From Raoultibacter phocaeensis (GTDB lineage Bacteria > Actinomycetota > Coriobacteriia > Coriobacteriales > Eggerthellaceae): a stretch of DNA of 64,000 nucleotides. Below the pieces are notes generated by a model that ran no database searches, was not told the origin of the DNA, and worked only from the letters and a program-made list of their open reading frames with translations. The translations under genes were made by a program, and so were the position numbers. The stretch lies in the NCBI RefSeq assembly GCF_901411515.1, contig NZ_CABDUX010000001.1, forward strand, positions 1,550,001-1,614,000, written 5' to 3'. Numbering within the stretch: position 1 is the stretch's first letter; each line of letters begins with the position of its first letter. Positions 49,839 through 57,872 of this stretch are shown here, piece by piece.

Positions 49839-51326
49839 TCAGCGTTCTTCGGCATCGGCCTGGTCGTGCACGAGGTCGATGATCTCCTGCTTGCTGTGAA
49901 CGCCGAGCTTGGAGTAGATGGTCTTCTGGTAGCTCTTCACCGTGTTCTTCGAAAGAAACAGCGTCTCGCAGATGAAGGCGAGATCGCGCCCTTGGGCGAG
50001 GAGGTACAGGATGTCGCTCTCGCGGTTGGTCAGCCCGTGCTCTTCGGCGAGCGCGTTGCTTCGGAGCTTGCGCACGTTCTCCTGCCCCTGTGCGAAGCGG
50101 CCGAGCAGCTCGTCGGCGGCGCGCGCTTGGGATTCTGCCCGTTTGCGTTCGTGCGAATTCACCATCCAGATGACCATGAGGATGAGGTACAGCAAGAAGA
50201 ATGCCACCGCCGTGGTGCACACGAAGTCGGCCGTGCTTCCCACGCCCAGAAGCTGGGCGACGTTCTGCCCGATGAACAGGCCGAAGCGCGGCAGCGCGTA
50301 CGCGAGCGAGATGCCTACGAGCAGTTTCGTGCGGCTGCGCGCGTAGGTGGTAACCACGAGGTAGAACAGCGCGAGCATGACGAGCTTCCATCCCGCGGCG
50401 GCGAGGATGTTGAGCGACACAGCGTAGCCGCTCGAGAGAAACGGCAGAAACAGGATGCCGGTTGCCAGAATGCCGAACACCACGTTGAAGAGCAGCGACG
50501 GCGCCGGTTTCGCGCGCGTTCCGAAGTAGGCCAGAAACACGATGGCCGCCGCGATGCCGCCGAACTGCGAGATGAGAACCGAGTGGGCGGGCGAAGCGCT
50601 GCTTCCCGTGGCTGCGGTGTCGAGAATTCCATATACGATGGACAGCGCGAACGTGCACACGCCCGATACGAGGAACACGTCGAGGAACTCGTGCTTCGAA
50701 AGCGCCGTGCGCGCGGCGGGTGCCCGGCGTGCGCGGTCGTCTTCGCCGTCCGCGGGGAGGTTGGCGGGTTTGGTGAAAGCGAGGCACGCTGCCGATGCGA
50801 TGAGCAGCATCGCGTACAACGGCAGCGAAACGGCGTCCGGCATGAATCCGACCGCTATGTTGAGAGCCATGCCGCCAAGCGACATGATGCCGAACGCGAT
50901 GGCGATGCGGCGCGGCGAATAACGGGCGAACGCCTCGAAGTAGAAGGGCATGACCAGCCCCATGCCGACACCTGCTGCGCCTGCGGAAACGGACACGATG
51001 AGGGGGTCGAGGTGCATCGTTGCCGCGTACCACGCGCTCCCGAGCGCCACGGCGAATCCAGCGTATCCAATGACGAGGAACGGTGCGCGCTTGGGGCACA
51101 GCTTCAGGCTCACCAGCAGCGACAGCAGCACCGACGTTGCGAAAATCGACGGATTCAGCACGTTGTCGAACGCTGCGGGCGAGAAGTCGGGCCGATCCAT
51201 CAGCCAGCTCGAGTAGAAGAAGGAGACGCATACGGCGTACAGGCAGGTGAACCCGACGACGGCAGCGAGGTAGCGCTTGCCTGTTGCAAGCTGCTTGGTA
51301 TCGATCTGCGAGTTCGTGCTTTTCAT
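49839..51326 (-). CDS. Polytopic membrane LuxR-family regulator 4
   Basis: A 495-residue protein with twelve or so membrane segments (roughly residues 18-400) and a C-terminal LuxR domain (GLTNRESDILYLLAQGRDLAFI, SKNTVKSYQKTIYSKLG). CGGAGGAGCC directly before the ATG at 51326 fixes the start. It is GC-rich, unlike regulator 3, which lies 176 bases downstream on the same strand. No flavoprotein is divergent from it, so its target may be one of the nearby reductases or lie elsewhere. Confidence 0.85.
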   Translation of the reverse strand: MKSTNSQIDTKQLATGKRYLAAVVGFTCLYAVCVSFFYSSWLMDRPDFSPAAFDNVLNPSIFATSVLLSLLVSLKLCPKRAPFLVIGYAGFAVALGSAWYAATMHLDPLIVSVSAGAAGVGMGLVMPFYFEAFARYSPRRIAIAFGIMSLGGMALNIAVGFMPDAVSLPLYAMLLIASAACLAFTKPANLPADGEDDRARRAPAARTALSKHEFLDVFLVSGVCTFALSIVYGILDTAATGSSASPAHSVLISQFGGIAAAIVFLAYFGTRAKPAPSLLFNVVFGILATGILFLPFLSSGYAVSLNILAAAGWKLVMLALFYLVVTTYARSRTKLLVGISLAYALPRFGLFIGQNVAQLLGVGSTADFVCTTAVAFFLLYLILMVIWMVNSHERKRAESQARAADELLGRFAQGQENVRKLRSNALAEEHGLTNRESDILYLLAQGRDLAFICETLFLSKNTVKSYQKTIYSKLGVHSKQEIIDLVHDQADAEER

Positions 51327-51541
51327 GGCTCCTCCGTTGGCTCTCCCTTAACGCGCAAAGCTGCGATGCTGTGCCGGGTGGCACCCGTCGCTTTCCCTCC
51401 GGGAGTGAAGAACCAATATACCAGAATAGGTAAGAATCTCACCACGCGCAGAAAACCCTCAGCCGGTCGACGGGGTGTTGTTTGACACCCTTATATATAA
51501 TCAATATAGTATCAATTAGCAACAACGACGCGCGATCGGTT

Positions 51542-51661
51542 TGTCCGCCAAGGCCTGAAAAACGACAATGTAACTATGCAGAAACCGAATAAATCCAGTT
51601 CACGAATTTTAAGTTGAAAGAAAAGTCCCGAAAAATGTCGTTTTTCGAAGGTTGACGGACA
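51542..51661. repeat. MITE-like inverted-repeat element B (120 bp)
   Basis: TGTCCGCCAAGGCCTGAAAA... (51542-51567) matches the complement of 51636-51661 at 20 of 26 positions, with exact outer (TGTCCG) and inner (GAAAAACGACA) blocks. ATCGG occurs at 51535-51539 and 51661-51665, a possible target duplication. The rest of the spacer 51327-51811 is AT-rich promoter-like DNA without a gene. Confidence 0.55.
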
Positions 51662-51811
51662 TCGGCCTCGCTAACCGCTGACAGACTGGCATTGACGCGG
51701 CTCAGCATGGCACCTGATGGTGATCAGGGGCATTGGTGCTTCGAACGGGCGTATGTCGATGCTGGCTTAACGGCGGACCTGCACCTGTAGAATATGCGGA
51801 TAGGGGTTCAT

Positions 51812-52279
51812 ATGGTTTCGAAAAAGTTGATTATGGCAGCGTTTGTCGCTTGCGCCGCAGCAGTTCTTGTTTTCACGGCCTGTTCGGTTGGCGGCAGCTC
51901 TTCCGATTCTACGGCAGGCGATGCGTCGAATGCGGCCGATTCCGGTTCTTCGGAAGGCGCGTACCGCAAGATCGATGCCGAAGAGGGAAAGAGGATGATC
52001 GACGCAGGCGGTGTGACCGTTGTCGATGTGCGGACTCCCGCCGAATACGCGGAGAAGCACATTCCCGGAGCCGTCAACATTCCCAACGAAGATATCGGCT
52101 CGCAGCAACCTGCCGAACTCGACGACCCTGAAGAAACGCTGATCGTATACTGTCGCACAGGGGTGCGCAGCAAGCAGGCGGCCGATAAGCTTGTCGAAAT
52201 GGGCTACCGAAACGTCTACGACATGGGCGGAATCGTCGATTGGCCATACGACACGGTTTCCGGCGACGCTGCTCTGTAG
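51812..52279 (+). CDS. Exported rhodanese-domain protein
   Basis: A 155-residue protein. A signal peptide (KKLIMAAFVACAAAVLVFTAC) ends in a weak lipobox, so it is probably a surface lipoprotein. After a Ser/Asp-rich linker the single rhodanese domain (about 52-150) has TVVDVRTPAEYAEKHIPGAVNIP and the active-site loop CRTGVRS with the catalytic cysteine. Such proteins move sulfane sulfur or reduce oxidised sulfur species; the partner is unknown. AGGGG five bases upstream supports 51812 over the ATG at 51794. Confidence 0.88.
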   Translation: MVSKKLIMAAFVACAAAVLVFTACSVGGSSSDSTAGDASNAADSGSSEGAYRKIDAEEGKRMIDAGGVTVVDVRTPAEYAEKHIPGAVNIPNEDIGSQQPAELDDPEETLIVYCRTGVRSKQAADKLVEMGYRNVYDMGGIVDWPYDTVSGDAAL

Positions 52280-52362
52280 CACCTATGGTGGAATACCGTG
52301 GGAGATCGATACGGAATCATTTCCCTCTGAGGTGATCTCGATGATGTACGCCTCTATCTAGT

Positions 52363-52599
52363 TTGCCGATGACGCGCAGATTGCCGACTCGAATATCCAG
52401 GAAGACAATACCGTACAGAGCTGGCGAACGTCCTGTGGATGGGGGATTCGATGCCGTACTTTGTTTTCTGCCGTCATATAGGTGGACGAAGGTCGAAGGG
52501 TTTTCCCAGGAAGACATAGAGGAAATTACCGAGCTTCTCGAAAACAATGCGCCCTTGATCTTTCGCCTTTCAAGAGAAGCGACAAAGACATATGCCTAA
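52363..52599 (+). CDS. Small unrecognised protein upstream of a DUF4160-like fragment
   Basis: A 78-residue frame. The C-terminal part, EDIEEITELLENNAPLIFRL, is a plausible folded segment, but the N-terminus is Arg/Pro-rich and doubtful. Its stop overlaps the next ATG by eight bases (ATGCCTAA), which suggests coupled translation. It could be the worn remains of a two-gene small-protein module of the DUF2442/DUF4160 kind. Confidence 0.35.
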   Translation: MPMTRRLPTRISRKTIPYRAGERPVDGGFDAVLCFLPSYRWTKVEGFSQEDIEEITELLENNAPLIFRLSREATKTYA

Positions 52600-52732
52600 G
52601 GTTCTTGAATTTGGCTCTTACGTTCTTTTCTTTTGTTGGGAAGACGGCGGGAGGCATTCCAAGGTGACATTACGTTCTACTGCCGACAGTTCGCAATCGA
52701 TATGCAGAGTGAGATACCTTGAGCCTGCGTGA
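52592..52732 (+). pseudogene. Truncated DUF4160-like gene
   Basis: A 46-residue frame beginning MPKVLEFGSYVLFFCWEDGG, which resembles the N-terminus of DUF4160 proteins (MPKVxEIxGYxxFFxSxExG). The usual HVH motif is missing: the frame changes to HSKVTLRSTADSS and stops at 52732. Probably a decayed toxin-like gene. Confidence 0.45.
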
Positions 52733-52847
52733 TGCGGTCTTTTGCGTATGGTTTCGGCTTCGCGGGTCTCAGGTTGCTTGTGTCTCTTTCGTCCCTGTGG
52801 TTTTCGGGATTCCCTCTTGCGAAACACGTGCGTAACGCGGCGCGGTA

Positions 52848-52853
52848 TATAAT
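52848..52853 (+). promoter_or_regulatory. -10 box of metY
   Basis: TATAAT 37 bases before the GTG start of metY. No good -35 at normal spacing. Confidence 0.45.
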
Positions 52854-52889
52854 GCTGCAACCAAGGCTACCGAAAGCAAGGAGCAACAC

Positions 52890-54170
52890 GTGAGCGAAAC
52901 GATCAGCACGGTCTGCGTACAGGGCGGGTATACGCCGGGCAACGGGGAACCGCGCCAAGTCCCCATCATCCAGTCCACTACGTTCAAGTACGATACGTCC
53001 GAGCATATGGGCAAGCTCTTCGATCTCGAGGAGTCGGGCTACTTCTACACACGGCTGCAGAATCCCACGAACGACCATGTGGCTGCTAAAATCTGCGAGC
53101 TCGAGGGCGGCACGGCGGCTATGCTCACCTCGTCGGGCCAAGCGGCGAACTTCTTCGCCGTGTTCAACATCGCTTCGGCGGGCGATCACGTGGTGTCCTC
53201 ATCCTCGATCTACGGTGGTACGTACAACCTGTTCGCCGTAACCATGAAACGCATGGGCATCGAGTTTACGTTCGTCTCGCCCGATTGCACGGACGACGAG
53301 CTTGAGGCTGCCTTCCAACCAAACACCAAGGCCGTGTTCGGCGAGACGATCGCCAACCCCGCACTTTCGGTGCTCGACATCGAGCGCTTTGCGAGCGCGG
53401 CGCATGCGCACGGCGTGCCGCTCATCGTGGACAACACGTTTCCCACACCGGTGAACTGCCGCCCCTTCGAGTGGGGGGCCGATATCGTCACGCATTCCAC
53501 GACTAAGTACATGGACGGCCACGGCGTGGCCGTGGGCGGCTGCATCGTCGATTCTGGTAAGTTCGATTGGACGGCACACGCCGAAAAGTTCCCTGGTCTC
53601 ACCACCCCCGACGATAGCTACCACGGCGTCACCTATACCGAGCGGTTCGGGCTTGGGGGAGCGTATATTACGAAGGCGACTGCCCAGCTCATGCGCGATT
53701 TCGGTGCGATTCAGTCACCGCAGAACGCATTCTATTTGAACCTCGGCCTCGAAAGCCTGCACCTGCGTATGGCGCAGCACTGCAAGAACGGCCAGGCGAT
53801 GGCCGAGTACTTGGCGGCTCATCCGAAGATCGCCTGGGTGCGCTACCCCTCGCTTGAGGGCGACGCGTACTTCGAGCGCGCGCAGAAGTACCTGCCCAAC
53901 GGATCGTGCGGCGTAGTGAGCTTCGGCGTAGTCGGTGGGCGTGCTGCTGCCGAAACGTTCATGAAGAGCCTGAAGCTCGCTCAGATTGCCACGCACGTGG
54001 CCGATGCGCGCACCTGCGTGCTCCATCCGGCGAACGCCACGCATCGTCAGATGAACGATGCCGAGCTCGCGGCGGCGGGCATCTCGCCCGACCTCATCCG
54101 CCTTTCGTGCGGCATCGAGGGCACCGAAGACCTCATCGCAGACGTCGAGCAGGCGCTTGCTGCGGTCTAG
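52890..54170 (+). CDS. metY: O-acetylhomoserine sulfhydrylase (aminocarboxypropyltransferase)
   Basis: A PLP enzyme that makes homocysteine from O-acetylhomoserine and sulfide. The 426-residue protein has the Cys/Met-metabolism fold: YFYTRLQNPTNDHVAAKI, LTSSGQAANFFAVFNI, the PLP Lys206 in HSTTKYMDGHG, and the C-terminal VADARTCVLHPANATHRQ and RLSCGIEGTEDLIADVEQAL. The length and the FGLGGAYITKATAQLMRDFG region favour the MetY/OAH group over cystathionine synthases. GTG at 52890 follows AAGGAG. It pairs logically with the acetyl-type MetA at 42843-43769. Confidence 0.94.
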   Translation: MSETISTVCVQGGYTPGNGEPRQVPIIQSTTFKYDTSEHMGKLFDLEESGYFYTRLQNPTNDHVAAKICELEGGTAAMLTSSGQAANFFAVFNIASAGDHVVSSSSIYGGTYNLFAVTMKRMGIEFTFVSPDCTDDELEAAFQPNTKAVFGETIANPALSVLDIERFASAAHAHGVPLIVDNTFPTPVNCRPFEWGADIVTHSTTKYMDGHGVAVGGCIVDSGKFDWTAHAEKFPGLTTPDDSYHGVTYTERFGLGGAYITKATAQLMRDFGAIQSPQNAFYLNLGLESLHLRMAQHCKNGQAMAEYLAAHPKIAWVRYPSLEGDAYFERAQKYLPNGSCGVVSFGVVGGRAAAETFMKSLKLAQIATHVADARTCVLHPANATHRQMNDAELAAAGISPDLIRLSCGIEGTEDLIADVEQALAAV

Positions 54171-54402
54171 CGGCGAGCGAAAAGCTGGTTGCTGCGGTGC
54201 AACTGCATGCACAAAGCTGGTTTCTGAAAGAGGGGCGATGCGCGAGGATGCGTCGCCCCGCTTGTGTTTTCTGCATACCGCCAAGGATCGCTTGCGGGTC
54301 GGCGTCTTACGGGAGCTCGCCTTTCGCGGTGCGGGGCGCATTCCTGCCACCATCATGGGATGCGTGCGCGGTATTGAGTCTTCGTGCAGGAAAACGCACC
54401 TG

Positions 54403-54572
54403 TTTCTGGCCAATCGTCTCGTCTGTCCCACGAAAGGTACGTTCATCCTGAAAGAGGGCCTATGCGGTTGCGTCATTGACCAGCGCTTTTGAGCCAATTC
54501 TTGCGAGACGCCATTGCGACAGCACGGTTTATAGCGCTGTTTTGTGGGACAGACGAGACGATTGGCCAGAAA
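54403..54572. repeat. MITE-like inverted-repeat element C (170 bp)
   Basis: A perfect 29-bp inverted repeat: 54403-54431 (starting TTTCTGGCCAATCGTC) and its exact complement 54544-54572. There is no T-run and no gene inside. The full spacer 54171-54912 (742 bases) holds only this element, scattered short repeats of AAAGCTGGTT and GAAAGAGGG kind, and a promoter at its end. Confidence 0.8.
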
Positions 54573-54708
54573 AGCCCTCTGCGAGATGCAACCAGTCTTT
54601 CGCGAATGCCCTATCGGCATCCGCTGCGTTCGCACTCGGCCGCACGGCACCCGTTCTCGGCTCACGCAGGTGTATGTATGAAGATACCGTTGAGACGGGC
54701 TTATCGTT

Positions 54709-54736
54709 TTGCGGACAAGCCTCAGCGGTCTACAAT
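54709..54736 (+). promoter_or_regulatory. Promoter of the B3/4-domain gene
   Basis: TTGCGG (54709-54714), a 16-base spacer, and TACAAT (54731-54736). The transcript leader would be about 170 bases. Confidence 0.5.
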
Positions 54737-54912
54737 GGGGTCACAACAGAAGAAGAGAAGTTTCCTTCCCCGGATGGAAACCGCGAAAGCGTTTGTATGC
54801 TAACACCGTAGGGCTTTGAAGGTGGAAGCGTGTGAGCGCTTTTCTCGTTCGGCGGCATGCTGAGCGGGTTCCGCAGCAGTGCGCGTCGAGCACGCGAGAC
54901 AAGGAGAACGCC

Positions 54913-55638
54913 ATGCAGAAATTTATAGCCGAAGACTCGTTTTGGGAGCTGGTTCCCGATGCCGCCATCGGTATCATCGTCGCACGCGGGCTCAAGAGCG
55001 CCGACGAGGTGCCGCACGCCGATGCCGAGGAGATTGCGAAGCTGCTTGCCGAGGCAAACGAGCAGGCGAATAAGTACCTCACGAGCAACGTCATCTCGGA
55101 AAACGAGATGGTGAGGGTTTGGCGCGAGGCGTACAGCAAGTTCAAGACGAAGAAGGGTGCGCGCTGCTCGATCGAGAATCTTCTCAAGCGCGTGCTCAAA
55201 GGCAACCCAGTCGGCTCGATCACACCGTCGGTCGATATCTACAATGCGATATCGCTTAAGTACGCATTGCCTGTCGGCGGCGAGGACCTCGATACGATCG
55301 AGGGCGATTTCCGGCTTGGGATCACGCAGGGCGGAGATGCGTTTCTGCCGATCGGGGAGGATGAAGAAGAGCCGACGCTTCCAGGCGAGCTCTGCTACCG
55401 TGACGATGCGGGGGCGATTTGCCGTTGCTGGAACTGGAGAGACGGCCAGCGGTCGGCGCTTACCGACGATTCGAAGAACGCGATCCTCGTGATCGAGTGC
55501 GTCGATCCTGCTCGCGTTGAGGCGCTGAACGAGGCGCTTGATGAATTCGCCGGACTCATGGAGCGCTATTTCGGGGCAACCATCGAAGAGCGGGCGGTCG
55601 TGAGCCGTGCGATTCCCGAGATGGTGATCACGGCGTAG
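54913..55638 (+). CDS. B3/4 domain protein (PheT-like editing-domain fold)
   Basis: A 241-residue cytoplasmic protein of the stand-alone B3/4 family, related to the B3/4 domain of phenylalanyl-tRNA synthetase beta. Recognisable parts are VPDAAIGIIVARGLKSADEV, SIENLLKRVLKGNPVGSITPSVDIYNAISLKYALPVGGEDLD, LPIGEDEEEPTLPGELCYRDD and CRCWNWRDGQRSALTDDSKN. In the synthetase the domain clears tyrosine misattached to tRNA(Phe); the role of the free proteins is not firmly known. AAGGAGAAC before 54913 sets the start. Degenerate tandem repeats follow the stop. Confidence 0.88.
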   Translation: MQKFIAEDSFWELVPDAAIGIIVARGLKSADEVPHADAEEIAKLLAEANEQANKYLTSNVISENEMVRVWREAYSKFKTKKGARCSIENLLKRVLKGNPVGSITPSVDIYNAISLKYALPVGGEDLDTIEGDFRLGITQGGDAFLPIGEDEEEPTLPGELCYRDDAGAICRCWNWRDGQRSALTDDSKNAILVIECVDPARVEALNEALDEFAGLMERYFGATIEERAVVSRAIPEMVITA

Positions 55639-55660
55639 TCGGAACGCACTCTCAAACTCA

Positions 55661-55820
55661 CGTGAGCGACGCGGTCGAGCGCCTCTTGCGCGAACCCACG
55701 AGAGCGTTGCGTTCGAGCAAGGGCGCCCGAACCCCTAAGAGCGTCGCGGTTGAGCAAGAGGTGCTCGAGACACCGAGATGTTGCGGTCAAGCAAGGGGCG
55801 CTCGAGTTACCGAGACCGCA
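55661..55820. repeat. Degenerate 38-41 bp tandem repeats
   Basis: About four copies of a unit such as GAGCGTTGCGTTCGAGCAAG followed by GGCGCTCGA-type DNA and ACCGAGA. They begin about 22 bases after the B3/4 stop and fill much of the 358-base spacer 55639-55996, which has no gene. Confidence 0.75.
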
Positions 55821-55996
55821 TCGATCGTTGCGCCTCGTTGGCTTTCGATCCCGCTTCGCGTAGGGCTCACTCCTTTATGGCGGCATAGAAAATGGCAATG
55901 ATGCTCCACGGGCTTCAGGGAGTATCCTTTTTCCATACCGTTGGCACTGCACGGCGCCAAGATACGCGGAGCTGCCGAGAGCAAAGGGGTGCACCT

Positions 55997-56662
55997 ATGG
56001 CACGGGTATTCATGTCGAGCTGCAAGAACAAGGCATTCTATCCGGAAGCGAGCGCAAAGCTGAAGGACTACCTCACCGACGGCGGATACATCGATGAGTA
56101 TGCGGGATGCTGCAAGCCGGGAGGTCCCCAACATCATGATCTCGAGCCGGATACCGATGCGATCGTGCTGTGCCATACTTGCCAGGCCATCGTCGAGGAG
56201 CACGAGCCGGTGGCAACGGTCACTTCCGTATTCGATATCATCCTGAACGACCCGACGTTTCCGTTCCCCGATTACGGCGGCGAGGCTGTTACCGTACAGG
56301 ACTGCTGGCGGGCGAAAGGCCACCACGATATCCACGATGCGGTGCGCGCGCTTCTGCGGAAGATGAACATGGAGCCCGTCGAGCTCGAAGAGAATCGCGA
56401 CAAGAGCCGTTTTTGCGGCTTGACGCTGCTCAACAAGCTGCCTGCCCAGATGGCGGAGCTTGCCCCGAATCATTACGGTTCGCTTGAACCCGGTCTGTTC
56501 GAGCCGCGTCCTTTGGAAGAGCAGATGCGTCTTATGCAGGAACAGGTTTCGAAGATAACGACCCCGCGCGTGGTCAGCTATTGTTTCGCGTGTGACGGCG
56601 GCCTCCAGCGCGGCGGCGCTGATTCCGTTGCGCTTATTGATCTGCTGTTCGGGACGGTGTAA
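55997..56662 (+). CDS. Cysteine-rich protein of heterodisulfide-reductase-like (CCG) type
   Basis: A 221-residue cytoplasmic protein rich in cysteines: SSCKNK near residue 9, YAGCCKPGG near 36-44, LCHTCQAI near 59-62, VQDCWRAKGHHD near 102, RFCGLTLL, and VSYCFACDGGLQRGG near the end. The CCxPGG followed by CxxC and a late CxxC resembles the CCG cluster-binding modules of HdrB/GlpC-like subunits, but only loosely. It may bind an iron-sulfur or zinc site. AAAGGGG precedes the ATG. It is a single gene, so no electron-transfer partner is evident; function unknown. Confidence 0.6.
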   Translation: MARVFMSSCKNKAFYPEASAKLKDYLTDGGYIDEYAGCCKPGGPQHHDLEPDTDAIVLCHTCQAIVEEHEPVATVTSVFDIILNDPTFPFPDYGGEAVTVQDCWRAKGHHDIHDAVRALLRKMNMEPVELEENRDKSRFCGLTLLNKLPAQMAELAPNHYGSLEPGLFEPRPLEEQMRLMQEQVSKITTPRVVSYCFACDGGLQRGGADSVALIDLLFGTV

Positions 56663-56724
56663 AAGCGCTCTGGGCTTCTATTCTGCGTAATAGGCCATAA
56701 GAAAAAGCGGAAATCGTCTTCAGT

Positions 56725-56871
56725 TTTAGTACAAAATCACGTTTGCGAACGGTTTTTTAAGCACAGCGAGGCTTGTTCAATAAGGGAAGATACAGAACTT
56801 GCCTAATCATAAAATAGACTATGCCTAATATTCTTTAGAAAGATCATTCGCAAACGTGATTTCGTACTAAA
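56725..56871. repeat. MITE-like inverted-repeat element D (147 bp)
   Basis: TTTAGTACAAAATCACGTTT... (56725-56749) matches the complement of 56847-56871 at 24 of 25 positions. The interior is AT-rich without a gene. Confidence 0.75.
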
Positions 56872-56909
56872 GCGATGCGAGAATCGCCTGTTTCGGCAGC
56901 GCGAGCCGT

Positions 56910-57767
56910 CTACCCGAAAATGATCAGCAATCCCAGCAGTATGCCGATGATGACGAAGAATGCGGGCAGCTTCGAGCGGTACATGAGGATGGCTTGGGGG
57001 ATGATCTCGCCGAACACCACGTAGAGCATCGCCCCGCTTGCGAACCCGAGGCTCAAGGTAAGGCCCATGGGCCCGATGTCTCCGACCCAGAAACCGAACC
57101 AAGCGCCGACGACCGTGGGGATGCCGCTTGCTGCTGTTACGAGCACGGCTCGCACGCGTCCCATACCGCCGTTGATGAGCGGCACCGCCACAGCCATGCC
57201 TTCGGGGATGTTGTGCAGGCCGATGAGCACAGCGAGCACGATGCCCGCCCCTGCGGCGAGCTCGTTTTGCGTAGCGAAGCCCGCGCCGATGGTCATTCCC
57301 TCGGGCACGTTGTGAAGCGCGATCGCGCATGCCATCACGATGCCTGCAACGAACAGCGACGATTTAGAATCGTTGTGCTTGCGGTGCTCTGCGAAATGGT
57401 CTGCATGGATGAGCTCATCGAGATCGTCGTGGGTTTTCGGGTGGTCTCTGCGGGAAACGTGCGGAACTTCGGGGTTCGTTTTGCGGTCGATCAAGAGGTT
57501 CAGCAGATATACGACCGCGACGCCGGCGATAACGGCGCCGCACACGATGAACACCGCATGATCTGACACGAGCTGCGCCGATTCAATCGATTCGCTCAAG
57601 AGGTCGAAGCACACGATGGAAAGCATCACGCCGCCCGCGAAGCTCAAAAGCAGGCTGACCGTACGGCTCGAATCGGTGCGGAACAGCGCCCCGACGATGC
57701 CGCCGAGCCCTGTGCCTCCCATGCCTGCTAGCAGCGTGACGATGGTGATGAACAAAAACGGATCCAT
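56910..57767 (-). CDS. ZIP-family divalent metal transporter
   Basis: A 285-residue inner-membrane importer of zinc or related metals. There are eight or so helices. Helix IV has ALHNVPEGMTIG and helix V GLHNIPEGMAVA, the two HNxPEG metal-site motifs; helix III-IV are joined by a cytoplasmic loop rich in His, Asp and Lys (HVSRRDHPKTHDDL...HADHFAEHRKH), the usual metal-sensing loop. It is nearest to the GufA/ZupT group. CAGGGGAGCC lies before the ATG at 57767. No metal regulator is adjacent. Confidence 0.92.
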   Translation of the reverse strand: MDPFLFITIVTLLAGMGGTGLGGIVGALFRTDSSRTVSLLLSFAGGVMLSIVCFDLLSESIESAQLVSDHAVFIVCGAVIAGVAVVYLLNLLIDRKTNPEVPHVSRRDHPKTHDDLDELIHADHFAEHRKHNDSKSSLFVAGIVMACAIALHNVPEGMTIGAGFATQNELAAGAGIVLAVLIGLHNIPEGMAVAVPLINGGMGRVRAVLVTAASGIPTVVGAWFGFWVGDIGPMGLTLSLGFASGAMLYVVFGEIIPQAILMYRSKLPAFFVIIGILLGLLIIFG

Positions 57768-57872
57768 GGCTCCCCTGCGTCAAAAAGCGCCCGACAGGTG
57801 CCGGGCGCCGATGTCTTGTTAGCCGTATATAATAACAAACTCCTGAGGGGCGCGTGCCCGCAGATGCAGGAG

